NCBI GenBank assembly: GCA_020637365.1
Contig: JACJWE010000001.1
Coordinates: 1,022,001-1,086,000, forward strand
Length of the DNA stretch: 64,000 bases
Direction: 5' to 3'
Origin: Acidimicrobiia bacterium
GTDB lineage: Bacteria; Actinomycetota; Acidimicrobiia; IMCC26256; JAGNEX01
The translations under genes were made by a program, and so were the position numbers. Each line of letters begins with the position of its first letter. The first letter of the stretch is position 1. Of this stretch, positions 7,289-16,650 are shown one piece after another. Under the pieces are notes generated by a model. It did no database searches, was not told the DNA's origin, and saw only the letters and a program-made list of their open reading frames with translations.

Positions 7289-9034
7289 CTACATCCCAAC
7301 ATTGTCAATAATCGATGGGCTCAGATCGTCCAACTGGTTTCCTGCTGGCTCGGGCAAGCGCGGTATCAACAGGACCGCCATCAGCAGCGGCACCACAGCC
7401 AACGCCGCGATCGCCAACCCCAAGTCGTCGTACCGGTCGGACAATGTTCCCGCGACCAACAGGCCCGTCACGGATCCGAGCACTCCTGAGCCCAGAAATA
7501 CCGCGTTGGACGTCCCGCGCGATTCTGTCGGAAAGAGCTCGCTTGTAAAGGCGCCCATTGCCGGGGCGACCAGTCCTGCGAGGAACGTTGCACATGTGCT
7601 CGCTACCCAGAGTGCTGGGCCTTCAGCCAAATAGAACCATGCGATGCTGATACTCATCGCAGCAAATCCGACGGAACCGACGACACGCCGACCGTATCGT
7701 TCGGCAAATCGTCCACCCAGGATGATCCCGAACAATCCCGAGAGTCCAGCGGTCACAACGCGAAATACCGAGATGTCCAACGGACTGAAACCCTGATCGT
7801 CAGCCAGGTACCGATTGATGAACTGAGCTGCTGGCGCAGCAAGAACGTTGCCGAGCGCAGCGACCGCCGCCAGTATCAACAATCTCGACCGGTATTCCTT
7901 GGTGAGCAGATGCGAGAGGCCCCGTTTGACCGAGGGCGCTGCTCGGATCTCCTCGAACCGGCGGCTCTCTTGAAGCACACGGGCAAAATGCGGAACCAAC
8001 ACCAGCATTCCAGCCGCAAGTAGATAGCTGAGTCGCCATTTCTCTCCGCTACCCACGAGTGGGAGCATCAAGACGCTGGCGGCAAAGCCAGCCGAGGTCG
8101 CCAGCCCAAACAGAGCGATACTCGCGGCTCGGCCGCGTTCTGGCGCCTCTTCAACGACCGATATGGCTCCCACGGCAACGGCGACGTTGACAAAAGCGCG
8201 AGTGATGGTCTGACATGCGGTCAGCACGGCCAGATTGGGCGCTGCGACCGTCGCCAGACTCGCCAGACCCACCCCGAGAAGAGCGACCAGCAGCATCCGT
8301 CGACGCCCCTGCCGATCGGCAAGTGCTGCCGCCACCAACGAGATGAGAATGCCTCCCCGAACCACGGCGAGTGACACACCGAGCTGGCCGTCGGTGGCGT
8401 CGAATGTGTCGCCGATGAGGTCCAAGTTTTGGGTGAGGAGCGATCCGCCGTAGTTGCACAACGCGGCGATGGCTCCAACGGTCGCCAAATGGTAGGCCTG
8501 ACGTCGGGTGTAGCCCCCCGCCGGCACGAGGCTCGGAAGCGCGAGCGGGGCTGGCGCCGATCCTCCTTCCACCACGGTCTGAAGCGAGTTCATCGTCCAA
8601 CGCAGTTGGCGGCGCGCGAACCAGTACAGGATCGGCGTCGTGAACCAGAAGAAGTAGGGGATGAACGGTCCAACGGCGATCGACGCCGCGACGGTCGATA
8701 TGTTCCCCGATGCGGATTGGTGGCTCGTCGACGTGCCCGTGGATGAGCCGCCAGCCGATGGTCCGTCACACGGCGTGACGTCGAGGCGAACCGGCTGCAC
8801 CGCTCCGACGGGCCACGCCACGTCGAGGGTGTGGCCCGTGCGGCCCTGGTGAATATCCTCGTTGCTCGGCGGTGTCGCGGCTGTGCTGTGTGGGCTGGCG
8901 CTGTGCTGCGGGCCAGCACTGTGTTGTGGGGCAGCGCTGTGTGGGTCTGCGGGCAGGGAAGCCCGGACAACGGCGATGGCATTGTGGAGATCCTGAGAGG
9001 AACCCGCAAAGGTCCGTACCGATCGGATCTGCAT
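7289..9034 (-). CDS. Major facilitator superfamily transporter with long N-terminal extension
   Basis: 581 residues. The transporter core starts near residue 165 and shows typical MFS features: the ADRQGRRRMLL loop after helix 2, RGRAASIALFGLA in the middle and GRFAERYGRRVVG in the second half. The first 110 residues are soluble, include a His/Ser/Pro/Ala-rich repeat tract (copies of PQHSA and similar), and are followed by an extra hydrophobic segment (about 110-135) ending in FARRQLRW. That extension is unusual for the family, and a different start or an undetected sequence error could account for part of it. Substrate unknown. The downstream membrane protein is translationally coupled. Confidence 0.85.
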   Translation of the reverse strand: MQIRSVRTFAGSSQDLHNAIAVVRASLPADPHSAAPQHSAGPQHSASPHSTAATPPSNEDIHQGRTGHTLDVAWPVGAVQPVRLDVTPCDGPSAGGSSTGTSTSHQSASGNISTVAASIAVGPFIPYFFWFTTPILYWFARRQLRWTMNSLQTVVEGGSAPAPLALPSLVPAGGYTRRQAYHLATVGAIAALCNYGGSLLTQNLDLIGDTFDATDGQLGVSLAVVRGGILISLVAAALADRQGRRRMLLVALLGVGLASLATVAAPNLAVLTACQTITRAFVNVAVAVGAISVVEEAPERGRAASIALFGLATSAGFAASVLMLPLVGSGEKWRLSYLLAAGMLVLVPHFARVLQESRRFEEIRAAPSVKRGLSHLLTKEYRSRLLILAAVAALGNVLAAPAAQFINRYLADDQGFSPLDISVFRVVTAGLSGLFGIILGGRFAERYGRRVVGSVGFAAMSISIAWFYLAEGPALWVASTCATFLAGLVAPAMGAFTSELFPTESRGTSNAVFLGSGVLGSVTGLLVAGTLSDRYDDLGLAIAALAVVPLLMAVLLIPRLPEPAGNQLDDLSPSIIDNVGM

Positions 9035-9204
9035 GGGGCGATGCTAACGGTGGCCGTATCTCGTCTTCGCCTTGTGGGGATTTCCCCCGCCGTCCTCAGC
9101 GGCGGAACCACGCTGACCCGGTACGTGCTTGGCTGGGCGTTTCGCCGCTTCGTCGGCCGGGCCAACACTTGGGCCTGAGCGCATATTCGCGATCCACACG
9201 CGCA

Positions 9205-10644
9205 ATGATGTGGCCCGTGGCGGACGAATCCGACCGGCGCGACCGGGTACAACGACGACGTGAACAGGTGCGACGCACGCGTGACGACGACCCTACCCGC
9301 GCGCTTCGGCGACCGGACCTCAACGCGGGGACCCGTTCTTCTCACCTTCCGCCTTCTCCGCCAAACCCGACCCCGAAGCGGGCCGAGTGGGACACCGGGC
9401 TTCCCGATAGCGTCGATGCCGACGAATCGCTGGCCAACATGGTGCGGGGCGGACCAAACCCGCCTGTCACTCCCCCACCCCTCAACACCGCGCCAGGCAA
9501 CGAACGCTCACCGGTCGCGCCGCGTGGTCGGTTAGACCGGCCGCCGCCCGACCGAACGGCTGTGGGCCAGAGGGCGTCCCAACGAACCTCGCTCCGCGAC
9601 GCTGCGCGGCGAACGGAGCAAGCCTCTCGGTCAAATCCACGTGACCTTGGGGTCGTGGGCTATTCGAACGCTCCCGGCACTCGACAACCATCGACTGACG
9701 CTGCACCCCAACCGCGTCGTGTTGGTTGGTCCCGCCCCTCAACTGGACGGTTTCGGCCCCGCCGGCTCTTGAAGTGGATCGCCATCATCGCGGCTTTGGG
9801 CTGCTTTGCCGAGTTCGGTTACCTCTTCTGGATGGTGCGCTCGATGGACCATGTCGGCACCGAGGGCAGTCTGAGCGGAGGCTCCGCCAACATCTTGATG
9901 GTCGGATCAGATACCCGGACCGGCACCGACCAGGAGGGCCTCGTTTCTGGCCAGCGTTCCGACACCCTGCTGGTGTTGAGACTGAACGGATCGACCGCGA
10001 CGATGATGTCGATCCCTAGGGACCTCTGGGTACAGCTCGATGGCGGCGGTGAGAACCGCATCAACGTGGCCTACCAACGTTCGCCAGCAGCGCTCATCCG
10101 CACCATCAAGTCGAATCTCAACATTCCGATCGACCATTACATGGAGGTTGACTTCGTCACCTTTGCGTCGCTTGTCGACGCGCTCGGCGGGGTGACGTTG
10201 GACTTTCCGTATCCCGCAACCGACGTGAAGTCAGGGTTTCTGGTCACACAGCCCGGACCCCAACGCCTCGATGGCACACAAGCGCTCGCTTATGTGCGGT
10301 CGCGTACCTACACCGAGTTCGTCGGCGATCAGCAGGTCGTCGACCCAACCGGGGACCTCGGGCGTGTCCAACGCCAACAAGCGTTCCTTCGTTCGCTCAT
10401 GCACGAACTGCTCGGGATTCGTACTCCGTGGACGTTGAACAGAGCGGTCGGTGCACTCACCGACGGACTCAGAGTCGACACCGGATTTGGGATGCTCGAC
10501 CTGATGCGAATGGCGTGGGCGCTCAAAGGCGGTAGCCCGACGTCGATCGAACTGCCCACGACTCCCTTCACCACCGCGGGTGGTGCGGCGGTGTTGTCGT
10601 TGCGTCAATCCGAAGCCGAAGAAGCTCTGGCGCACTTCCGTTGA
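9205..10644 (+). CDS. LytR-CpsA-Psr (LCP) family cell-wall glycopolymer transferase
   Basis: About 479 residues from ATG 9205; ATG 9208 and GTG 9217 are alternatives and none has a clear ribosome-binding site. The first 190 residues are Arg/Pro-rich and disordered, then one transmembrane helix (near LKWIAIIAALGCFAEFGYLF), then the LCP domain outside the membrane. Family landmarks are ILMVGSDTR, RSDTLLVLRL, SIPRDLWV and, late in the domain, ALAYVRSR. LCP proteins attach teichoic-acid-like polymers or arabinogalactan to peptidoglycan using polyprenyl-phosphate-linked donors. It is divergent from the MFS gene across about 170 nt in which I see no clear promoter. Confidence 0.9.
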   Translation: MMWPVADESDRRDRVQRRREQVRRTRDDDPTRALRRPDLNAGTRSSHLPPSPPNPTPKRAEWDTGLPDSVDADESLANMVRGGPNPPVTPPPLNTAPGNERSPVAPRGRLDRPPPDRTAVGQRASQRTSLRDAARRTEQASRSNPRDLGVVGYSNAPGTRQPSTDAAPQPRRVGWSRPSTGRFRPRRLLKWIAIIAALGCFAEFGYLFWMVRSMDHVGTEGSLSGGSANILMVGSDTRTGTDQEGLVSGQRSDTLLVLRLNGSTATMMSIPRDLWVQLDGGGENRINVAYQRSPAALIRTIKSNLNIPIDHYMEVDFVTFASLVDALGGVTLDFPYPATDVKSGFLVTQPGPQRLDGTQALAYVRSRTYTEFVGDQQVVDPTGDLGRVQRQQAFLRSLMHELLGIRTPWTLNRAVGALTDGLRVDTGFGMLDLMRMAWALKGGSPTSIELPTTPFTTAGGAAVLSLRQSEAEEALAHFR

Positions 10645-10760
10645 CAATGTGATGGATCCCGTCCAGCAGCACCCTTGCGCCGGGCTAGAATTCAGGCCGA
10701 TCTTGTCGCAGCCAGCCTTGCTGATGCTGCCCCTTGGCCAGGCCCGGAGAGGACCACAAC

Positions 10761-11231
10761 ATGCTTGAAGTAGGCGATAAGGCACCGAACACCACGCTGC
10801 TCGATCAGAACGGCGACGAGGTTTCCCTCAAAGACTTTCGAGGGCATCGGGTGATCCTCTTCTTCTACCCCAAGGCCAATACACCGGGCTGCACGACCCA
10901 ATCATGCAACCTGCGCGATGCAGCGACCGACCTGGCGACCTATGACGCCGTCGTGATCGGGGTGAGTCCCGACAAGCCAACAGCCCAGCGTCGTTTTGAC
11001 GACAAGCATGCACTCGGCTTTCCCCTCCTCTCCGACACCGACCATGAGCTAGCCGAAGCGTTTGGCGCATGGGGGGAAAAGAAGATGTTTGGCAAGACCT
11101 ACGACGGGGTCATCCGCTCTGCGTTTGTCATCGATGAGAAGGGCGTGATCTCGGCATCGTTCCGCAAGATCAGCCCCAAAGACACGGTCCCCAACGTTAT
11201 TGCAGCACTCGACGAACTGGGCAAGGTGTAG
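10761..11231 (+). CDS. bcp: Thioredoxin-dependent thiol peroxidase (Bcp/PrxQ)
   Basis: 156 residues from ATG 10761, with GGAGAGGA upstream. It is a two-cysteine peroxiredoxin that reduces hydrogen peroxide and organic peroxides in the cytoplasm. The active site is NTPGCTTQSCNLRD, with peroxidatic C44, resolving C49 five residues later (the PrxQ pattern) and T41. The C-terminal GVIRSAFVIDEKG segment is typical. It stands 116 nt downstream of the LCP gene on the same strand and converges on trpA. Confidence 0.93.
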   Translation: MLEVGDKAPNTTLLDQNGDEVSLKDFRGHRVILFFYPKANTPGCTTQSCNLRDAATDLATYDAVVIGVSPDKPTAQRRFDDKHALGFPLLSDTDHELAEAFGAWGEKKMFGKTYDGVIRSAFVIDEKGVISASFRKISPKDTVPNVIAALDELGKV

Positions 11232-11244
11232 TCCCGGGCTCTGA

Positions 11245-11306
11245 CAAAGGTCGGTGGGGCGGCTTACCCAGAGGCGGGCAAATAGAGGGCCAAGCCGACG
11301 CCTTTG
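11245..11306. terminator. Possible two-way terminator between bcp and trpA
   Basis: An imperfect symmetric structure fills the 83-nt convergent gap: outer arms CAAAGG / CCTTTG and inner arms CGGCTT / AAGCCG, separated by unequal bulges. Its position between two facing genes fits a shared terminator. The fold was done by eye. Confidence 0.3.
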
Positions 11307-11314
11307 GTGATTCG

Positions 11315-12121
11315 CTACCCGTCGAGGGCATGGCGGAGGTCGCCGACGAAGGACTCAACGGCTTCGGGGCCACCACCGTCGAGGATGCGTCTCACCAGTG
11401 CAGAACCGACGATCACACCGTTCGCTGACCGGGCGGCGAGGCGAGCTTGGTCTGGTGTGGACACGCCGACGCCCAACAACACCGGCACGTCGGTGAGCGC
11501 CATGAGCCTCCCCCCGATTTCGTGAGCCGAGGCAGCAAGTTCATCGCGTTCGCCTGTGACTCCAAGCAACGACACGCCGTAGACGAACCCTCGGCTTCGC
11601 TCACAAATTTGGGCGAGGCGTTCATCGGTCGAATTGGGAGCGCCCAACAAGACCGTCTCAACGCCGTTGGCATCGGCGGCGCGAAACCACGGCTCGCCCT
11701 CATCCAAGGGCAGGTCTGGCAGGATCGCACCCGAGACTCCAGCGGTCGCCAGTTTCTCGGCAAAGCGATTGGCCCCTGAATGCATGGCGATGTTGGCGTA
11801 GGTCATGACCACGACCGGGATGCTGAGGTCAGCGGTCGTGAGCTCGCTCAGGATCGAATCGGGTGTCGCACCCAAGTTCAGCGCCCGTACCGATGCTTCT
11901 TGAATGACGGGACCGTCCATCACCGGGTCGCTGAACGGGATACCGATTTCGATCGCATCAGCACCAGCTGCTTCGCAGGCCTGGGCGCACTGCACCCAGC
12001 CGTCGAGGCCGCCTGTGACATAGGGGACGAGCAACTTCGTTCCGGCATCGCGACGATCACGAAGTGTTGCTTCTAACCCGGCGCTACGAGGTGACGCCGG
12101 TGGTGTGGTGTTCAGCGACAT
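11315..12121 (-). CDS. trpA: Tryptophan synthase alpha chain
   Basis: 268 residues with AGGGT about 6 nt before the ATG. It cleaves indole-3-glycerol phosphate to indole and glyceraldehyde-3-phosphate and passes indole to TrpB. The catalytic glutamate region EIGIPFSDPVMDGPVIQ and the aspartate region ILPDLPLDE are present, and the phosphate-binding VIVGSALV segment lies near the end. It is the last trp gene on the minus strand, 114 nt after trpB; that gap contains nothing I can name. Confidence 0.95.
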   Translation of the reverse strand: MSLNTTPPASPRSAGLEATLRDRRDAGTKLLVPYVTGGLDGWVQCAQACEAAGADAIEIGIPFSDPVMDGPVIQEASVRALNLGATPDSILSELTTADLSIPVVVMTYANIAMHSGANRFAEKLATAGVSGAILPDLPLDEGEPWFRAADANGVETVLLGAPNSTDERLAQICERSRGFVYGVSLLGVTGERDELAASAHEIGGRLMALTDVPVLLGVGVSTPDQARLAARSANGVIVGSALVRRILDGGGPEAVESFVGDLRHALDG

Positions 12122-12235
12122 AGGTGACCCTTTTGTTGAGATGTCCGCCGGACTCTGGGGACTAGGCAGCGAGCCGGTGATCGCGCGATTTCGGTCTGTT
12201 GACCCGATAGCGGGGTGAGAGGTTGGCGTGGTTGG

Positions 12236-13513
12236 TCAGGGGAGCTGCGGCATGGGGTAACGGTCCTTGAGGAGTTCGGCGACTTGTGGAGCATCCTTGT
12301 CGCCGCGCCCCGACAACGTGACGAGCACCGTCGAGCCGTGAGGGATGGTCCGGCCGCCGTCTCGGGCCAGCCACCCGATCGCGTGAGCGGATTCGAGCGC
12401 CGGAATGATGCCTTCGGTTTGGCTCAAAAGTTCGAGGCCGTAGAGGGCGGTACCGTCCTCGGCATAGACGTACTCGGCTCGACCCGACTCCGCCAACGCG
12501 GCGTGTTCGGGGCCGACACCGGGATAGTCCAGTCCGGCGGAAATCGAATGTGCTTCCAGGATTTGGCCGTGCTCGTCTTGGAGGTACATAGATCGGGCAC
12601 CGTGGAGTACACCTGGTACACCCCGGGCTATCGAGGCCCCGTGTTGGCCTGATGCGAGGCCAAGGCCGCCGGCTTCAACCCCGATCAGCCGGGCCTCGGT
12701 ATCGACGAAACCTGCAAAAGTGCCCATGGCGTTTGAACCGCCGCCAACGCAGGCGATGACAGCATCGGGATCGATACCAACCTCTGCTCGCATCTGCTCG
12801 CGAGCCTCATCGCCGATTACCCGCTGAAACTCACGCACCAGATAGGGGAACGGGTGTGGTCCGACGACCGATCCAATGCAGTAGTGGGTCGATTCGACCG
12901 ACGCGACCCAGTCTCTGAGCGCCTCGTTGACAGCGTCTTTGAGGGTGGCACTGCCCGACGTTACGGGAATCACCTCGGCGCCCATCAGTCGCATTCTGAA
13001 CACATTGAGTTCTTGGCGTTTCACGTCGACGGCACCCATGAACACAACGCAATCAAGACCGAACAACGCGCAGGCGGTCGCCGTTGCGACGCCGTGCTGA
13101 CCTGCTCCGGTTTCGGCAATCACGCGCCGTTTCCCCATCCGTTTGGTTAGGAGCGCTTGGCCGAGCACGTTATTGATCTTGTGAGAACCGGTGTGGTTGA
13201 GGTCCTCGCGTTTGAGATAGACGGTCAAACCGAGTTGCTCGCCGAGACGATCGCATCTCGTGATCGGGCTGGGCCGCCCGCATATGACCCGAGCAGCTGC
13301 GCAAACTCCTGGCGAAATGCCGGTTCTGACCAGGCGGTTTCAAACTCTGTTTCGAGCTGTTCGAGCGCCGGGATCAGCGATTCAGGGACGAAACGTCCCC
13401 GAATGTCCCAAGCGCCCAAGCCCCAAAGGTTTGGCACCGTTGGGACCGAGATGGGCGATCTGGGTGCCATAGTTCTCGCCGGTTGAGTCGTCACCGGTCA
13501 CGTCGCTGGTCAT
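12236..13513 (-). CDS. trpB: Tryptophan synthase beta chain, frame broken three times near the 5' end
   Basis: PLP enzyme that joins indole and serine. The downstream 330 residues are intact: KREDLNHTGSHKINN with the PLP lysine, GAGQHG, the phosphate loop VGGGSNAMGT and a normal C-terminus. The N-terminal 100 residues are readable only across three frames. Starting at ATG 13513 (34 nt after the trpF stop), the frame runs to LGLGRLG. One missing base near 13414 and another near 13405 restore TFGGRFVPESL, and one missing base near 13276 restores GPSPITRCDRLGEQLGL in place of a stop at 13225. All three sites are short G/C or A runs. The protein is otherwise well conserved, so assembly error is more likely than gene decay. 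Confidence 0.85.
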
Positions 13514-13547
13514 AGGTCACATCCTGGTGGTGGTTGCTGAGCGGCCG

Positions 13548-14213
13548 CTACAGGGACCGTTCCCAGTCATAGGGCAGCTCTGATCGAAGGGGCGCGGTCC
13601 GGTCGATATTTCGTCCCGCGTCTTTGGCTGCTCGGATAAAGCGCCGCAACAGACGAGGATCTTTCAAACCGGGGCGGGCCTCAACACCCGATGAAACATC
13701 CACCCCCCACGGCTGCAACGTTTCGATGGCCTCGGTCACGTTGTCGGGGGTGAGTCCTCCCGCCACCATCAACCGAACATGTGGGGGCGGACGCCGAACC
13801 GCCGCCCAATCGAAGCGCTCACCGGATCCTGGTTTTGGTCCATCGATCAAGACGATCTGTGCCGGGTCCTCGTCGAGTTGGCTCAGCCGTGGATCGTCCG
13901 CGGACAACGCGTGGATCACGACCGAGACGCGTTCGGCGATGTAGGACACATCGGCGAGCGTCTCGTTTCCATGTAGCTGTACCGCCTGGAGCCGTGCGCG
14001 ATGAATGGTTCGTACGACGTGATCGCGGTGCTCATTTCGGAACACGCCGACACGAACCACTTCGGGCGGCAGGGTGCGTCCGATGAAGTCTGCGGTTCGT
14101 GCATCGATTCGACGCGGGCTGGCGGAAAACAGAAATCCCACGCCGTCCGCGCCGAGCCCTGCGGCGAGCAGCGCGTCCTGCTCGTTGGTAATGCCACAGA
14201 TCTTGACGAACAT
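13548..14213 (-). CDS. trpF: Phosphoribosylanthranilate isomerase
   Basis: 221 residues, a TIM barrel that converts phosphoribosylanthranilate to CdRP. The opening MFVKICGITN carries the catalytic Cys, VQLHGNE lies in the middle with the Asp residue in VLIDGPKPGSG after it, and LMVAGGLTPDNV plus VDVSSGVEARPGLKD close the barrel. Many actinobacteria lack trpF and use the bifunctional PriA; here a separate hisA is present at 26.9 kb, so the two activities are split. It lies 20 nt downstream of trpC. Confidence 0.95.
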   Translation of the reverse strand: MFVKICGITNEQDALLAAGLGADGVGFLFSASPRRIDARTADFIGRTLPPEVVRVGVFRNEHRDHVVRTIHRARLQAVQLHGNETLADVSYIAERVSVVIHALSADDPRLSQLDEDPAQIVLIDGPKPGSGERFDWAAVRRPPPHVRLMVAGGLTPDNVTEAIETLQPWGVDVSSGVEARPGLKDPRLLRRFIRAAKDAGRNIDRTAPLRSELPYDWERSL

Positions 14214-14233
14214 GTTCTCAGGCTACCGAAGCA

Positions 14234-15046
14234 TCACCGAGTGTGGCGGGACTGCTCGCCACGAGTCGCGTGAGGAACAGACGCCATCGCGCGAACGAGC
14301 GCGGCCGGGTCCGTCGACCGGACGAACGCCTCACCGACTAGAACGGCGTCGTAGCCAGCGGTCGCCATACGCTCAGCGTCTCCGACCGTGCGTACGGCCG
14401 ATTCGGCAACGGCAACACAATCGTTGGGAATTTCGCGTCGCACGCGCTCGGCAATTGTGAGGTCTTCACCGAAATCTCTGAGGTTGCGGTTGGTCACCCC
14501 GATCAACGTGGCGCCACATTCAAGCGCTGTTTCGACGCCGGCCTCATCGTCGGCTTCGACCAAGACCGCGAGCCCAAATTCCTCGGCTTGTTCCCGCAGC
14601 GCTCGCAGACGTCCGAGATCGGGCAGACCAGCGACGATCAGTAACATTGCATCGGCGCCGATCGCCGCCGTTTCGAGCACCTGGATGTCTTCGACGATGA
14701 AATCTTTGCGGAGAACCGGCAGCGGGGTTTCTTCACGCGCGGCGGTCAGATCGCTGACGCGTCCGTCGAAATAGGGTTCGTTGGTCAGCACGGACAATGC
14801 GCTCGCACCACCGCCCAGATACTCAGCGGCCTGACGTCCGGCATCGAGGTTTTCGCACAACACCCCCTTGGATGGTGAGCGGCGCTTTATCTCTGCGATA
14901 ACGCTGAGCTCGGAGCCGATGAGTGCGTCTCGGAACGGCCTGATCGGGCTGCGAGCGGCAAGCAGCTCTTCAAGATCTCCGCGGCGGGGCACCAACTGCT
15001 GGGCATCGACCGAGGATCGTTCGACAATTTCACTGAGGATCGACAT
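14234..15046 (-). CDS. trpC: Indole-3-glycerol phosphate synthase
   Basis: 270 residues. It closes the indole ring of CdRP with loss of CO2. Diagnostic segments: VIAEIKRRSPSKG (catalytic Lys), ALSVLTNEPYFDG, LRKDFIVEDIQVLET, and later IGVTNRNLRDF and VAVAESAVRT. It heads the trpC-F-B-A run on the minus strand and is 119 nt from the divergent GH1 gene. trpD and trpG are not in the window. Confidence 0.95.
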   Translation of the reverse strand: MSILSEIVERSSVDAQQLVPRRGDLEELLAARSPIRPFRDALIGSELSVIAEIKRRSPSKGVLCENLDAGRQAAEYLGGGASALSVLTNEPYFDGRVSDLTAAREETPLPVLRKDFIVEDIQVLETAAIGADAMLLIVAGLPDLGRLRALREQAEEFGLAVLVEADDEAGVETALECGATLIGVTNRNLRDFGEDLTIAERVRREIPNDCVAVAESAVRTVGDAERMATAGYDAVLVGEAFVRSTDPAALVRAMASVPHATRGEQSRHTR

Positions 15047-15165
15047 GGCCGGTCAGTGTAGGGGTCGAACACGGCGGTTCACGATGAGGCCGCTGGGCGG
15101 CCCACGTGTGCTGCTTGGAGCCTCGCTGACAACGTCGGGTCGTTGTGGGCTCTACCATTACCGCC

Positions 15166-16650
15166 ATGGCGATCAGTTTTCCACCAACGTTTTATTGGGG
15201 TTCGGCCCTCGCAGCGCACCAGGTTGAGGGCGGGAACTGGAATTCGGACTGGTGGGCGTGGGAGCACGACCCAAAAAGCCCATGTGTTGAACCCTCCGGA
15301 GATGCCTGCGATCACTACTCGCGGTACCCCAGCGATCTTCGTTTGCTCTCCGATCTTGGTTTTAATGCTTTTCGCTTTTCGGTCGAGTGGGCACGCGTTG
15401 AGCCGGAGCCTGGCGAGTTCTCTCAGGCGACGATCGACCACTACCGCCGCGTGCTCGAACGCTCATATGAACTCGGTTTGACCTCGTGTGTCACGTTTCA
15501 CCATTTCACGAACCCGCGGTGGGTGGCCGATATGGGGGCGTGGACGAATCCCGATGTGCCGCGCCGTTTCGCGGACTATTGCGCTCGCGTGTCCGAAGCG
15601 CTCGGTGATCTGATCGGGATTGCATGCACGATCAATGAGCCCAACATCGTTGCAATGTTCGGTTACGAATCCAATGTCTTTCCGCCCGGGTTGTCATCGA
15701 CACGAGCGCGTGATGAGGCCATTGAAAACCTCAAGCAAGCCCACTTTCTGGCCCGAGCAGCGATCGCGGTGGGCCCGGGGCAGATGCCGGTCGGAATGAC
15801 CCTGGCAATGGCCGACGTCCAGGCGGTTCCCGGCGGTGAGGAACAGGCCAAACGGGCCCAGGCGCTATGAAGACCAATTCCTCGAAGCGGCCCGCGACGA
15901 CGACTTCATCGGCGTACAGACCTATACCCGTACGCGGATGGGCGCTGGCGGTCCCTCGGCCCCGAACCGGGCGTTCCCGTGACCCAGATGGGATATGAAC
16001 GCTGGCCGATGGCCCTGGCATCCACGGTCCGACGTGCCGCTCAGATGACCGGCATTCCCGTGGTGGTGACCGAACACGGCATCGCGACCGACGACGATGA
16101 TGACCGCATCGACTTTGTGACCGAATCGCTCCAGTATCTGGCTGGGGTGATGGCAGAAGGCGTCGATGTTCGTGGCTATTTCCACTGGTCGGCCTTGGAC
16201 AACTTCGAATGGGCGCTCGGGTACGGCCCCAAATTCGGGCTTATTGGCGTTGACCGCACCACCCAAGAACGCAATGTGAAAAGCTCCGCTCGCTGGATGG
16301 GCCAAGTAGCCAGGACAGGAACCCTCATCGGCGGACCGGCGAGTCTGCCCTCCGACGATCTGGCCGCCGCATCGGTCCCACCGGCGAGCGCCGACCTGAT
16401 GAGCGAACCGCCACGCGCCGCAGCACCCTCGCGGCCCCCTGCATCGGCAGCCCCTGTGAGCATGGGCGCTCTCAACAGGCTCGATCTCCTGGAGGACGAC
16501 ACCCTGTTCCGTCCTCCTGATGAATCCTCGCCGAACTCGCCGGTTCCCCAGCGGCCGGGCACTCTCCGGTCGATCCAACCGACTCGGGTGTGCCGGAACG
16601 GTCCCCTGACTCGACCGACCCGGGATCTGCCAGACCGGCATCCCCGATGA
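15166..16650 (+). CDS. Family 1 glycosidase (beta-glucosidase type), frame broken twice
   Basis: GH1 retaining glycosidase starting at ATG 15166 with FPPTFYWGSALAAHQVEGGN. The acid/base Glu is in CTINEPNIVAMFG and the nucleophile Glu in VVVTEHGIAT; the late WSALDNFEWALGYGPKFGL segment binds the sugar. Two breaks: at about 15865 two bases are missing (or one is extra), giving a false stop at 15868 and changing the frame to continue YEDQFLEAARDDDF. At about 15953 one C is missing from a CCC run, after which GPLGPEPGVPVTQMGYE is restored. The catalytic domain ends near 16320. The frame then continues into a Pro/Ala/Ser-rich stretch that may belong to a disordered tail. Substrate unknown. It heads a plus-strand block inside the trp region. 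Confidence 0.8.

Noticed and set aside
8872..9204. N-terminal extension of the LCP protein reaching into the MFS gene
   Set aside because: It overlaps the opposite-strand MFS coding region, is Cys/Gly-rich and does not resemble LCP N-termini; start placed at 9205.
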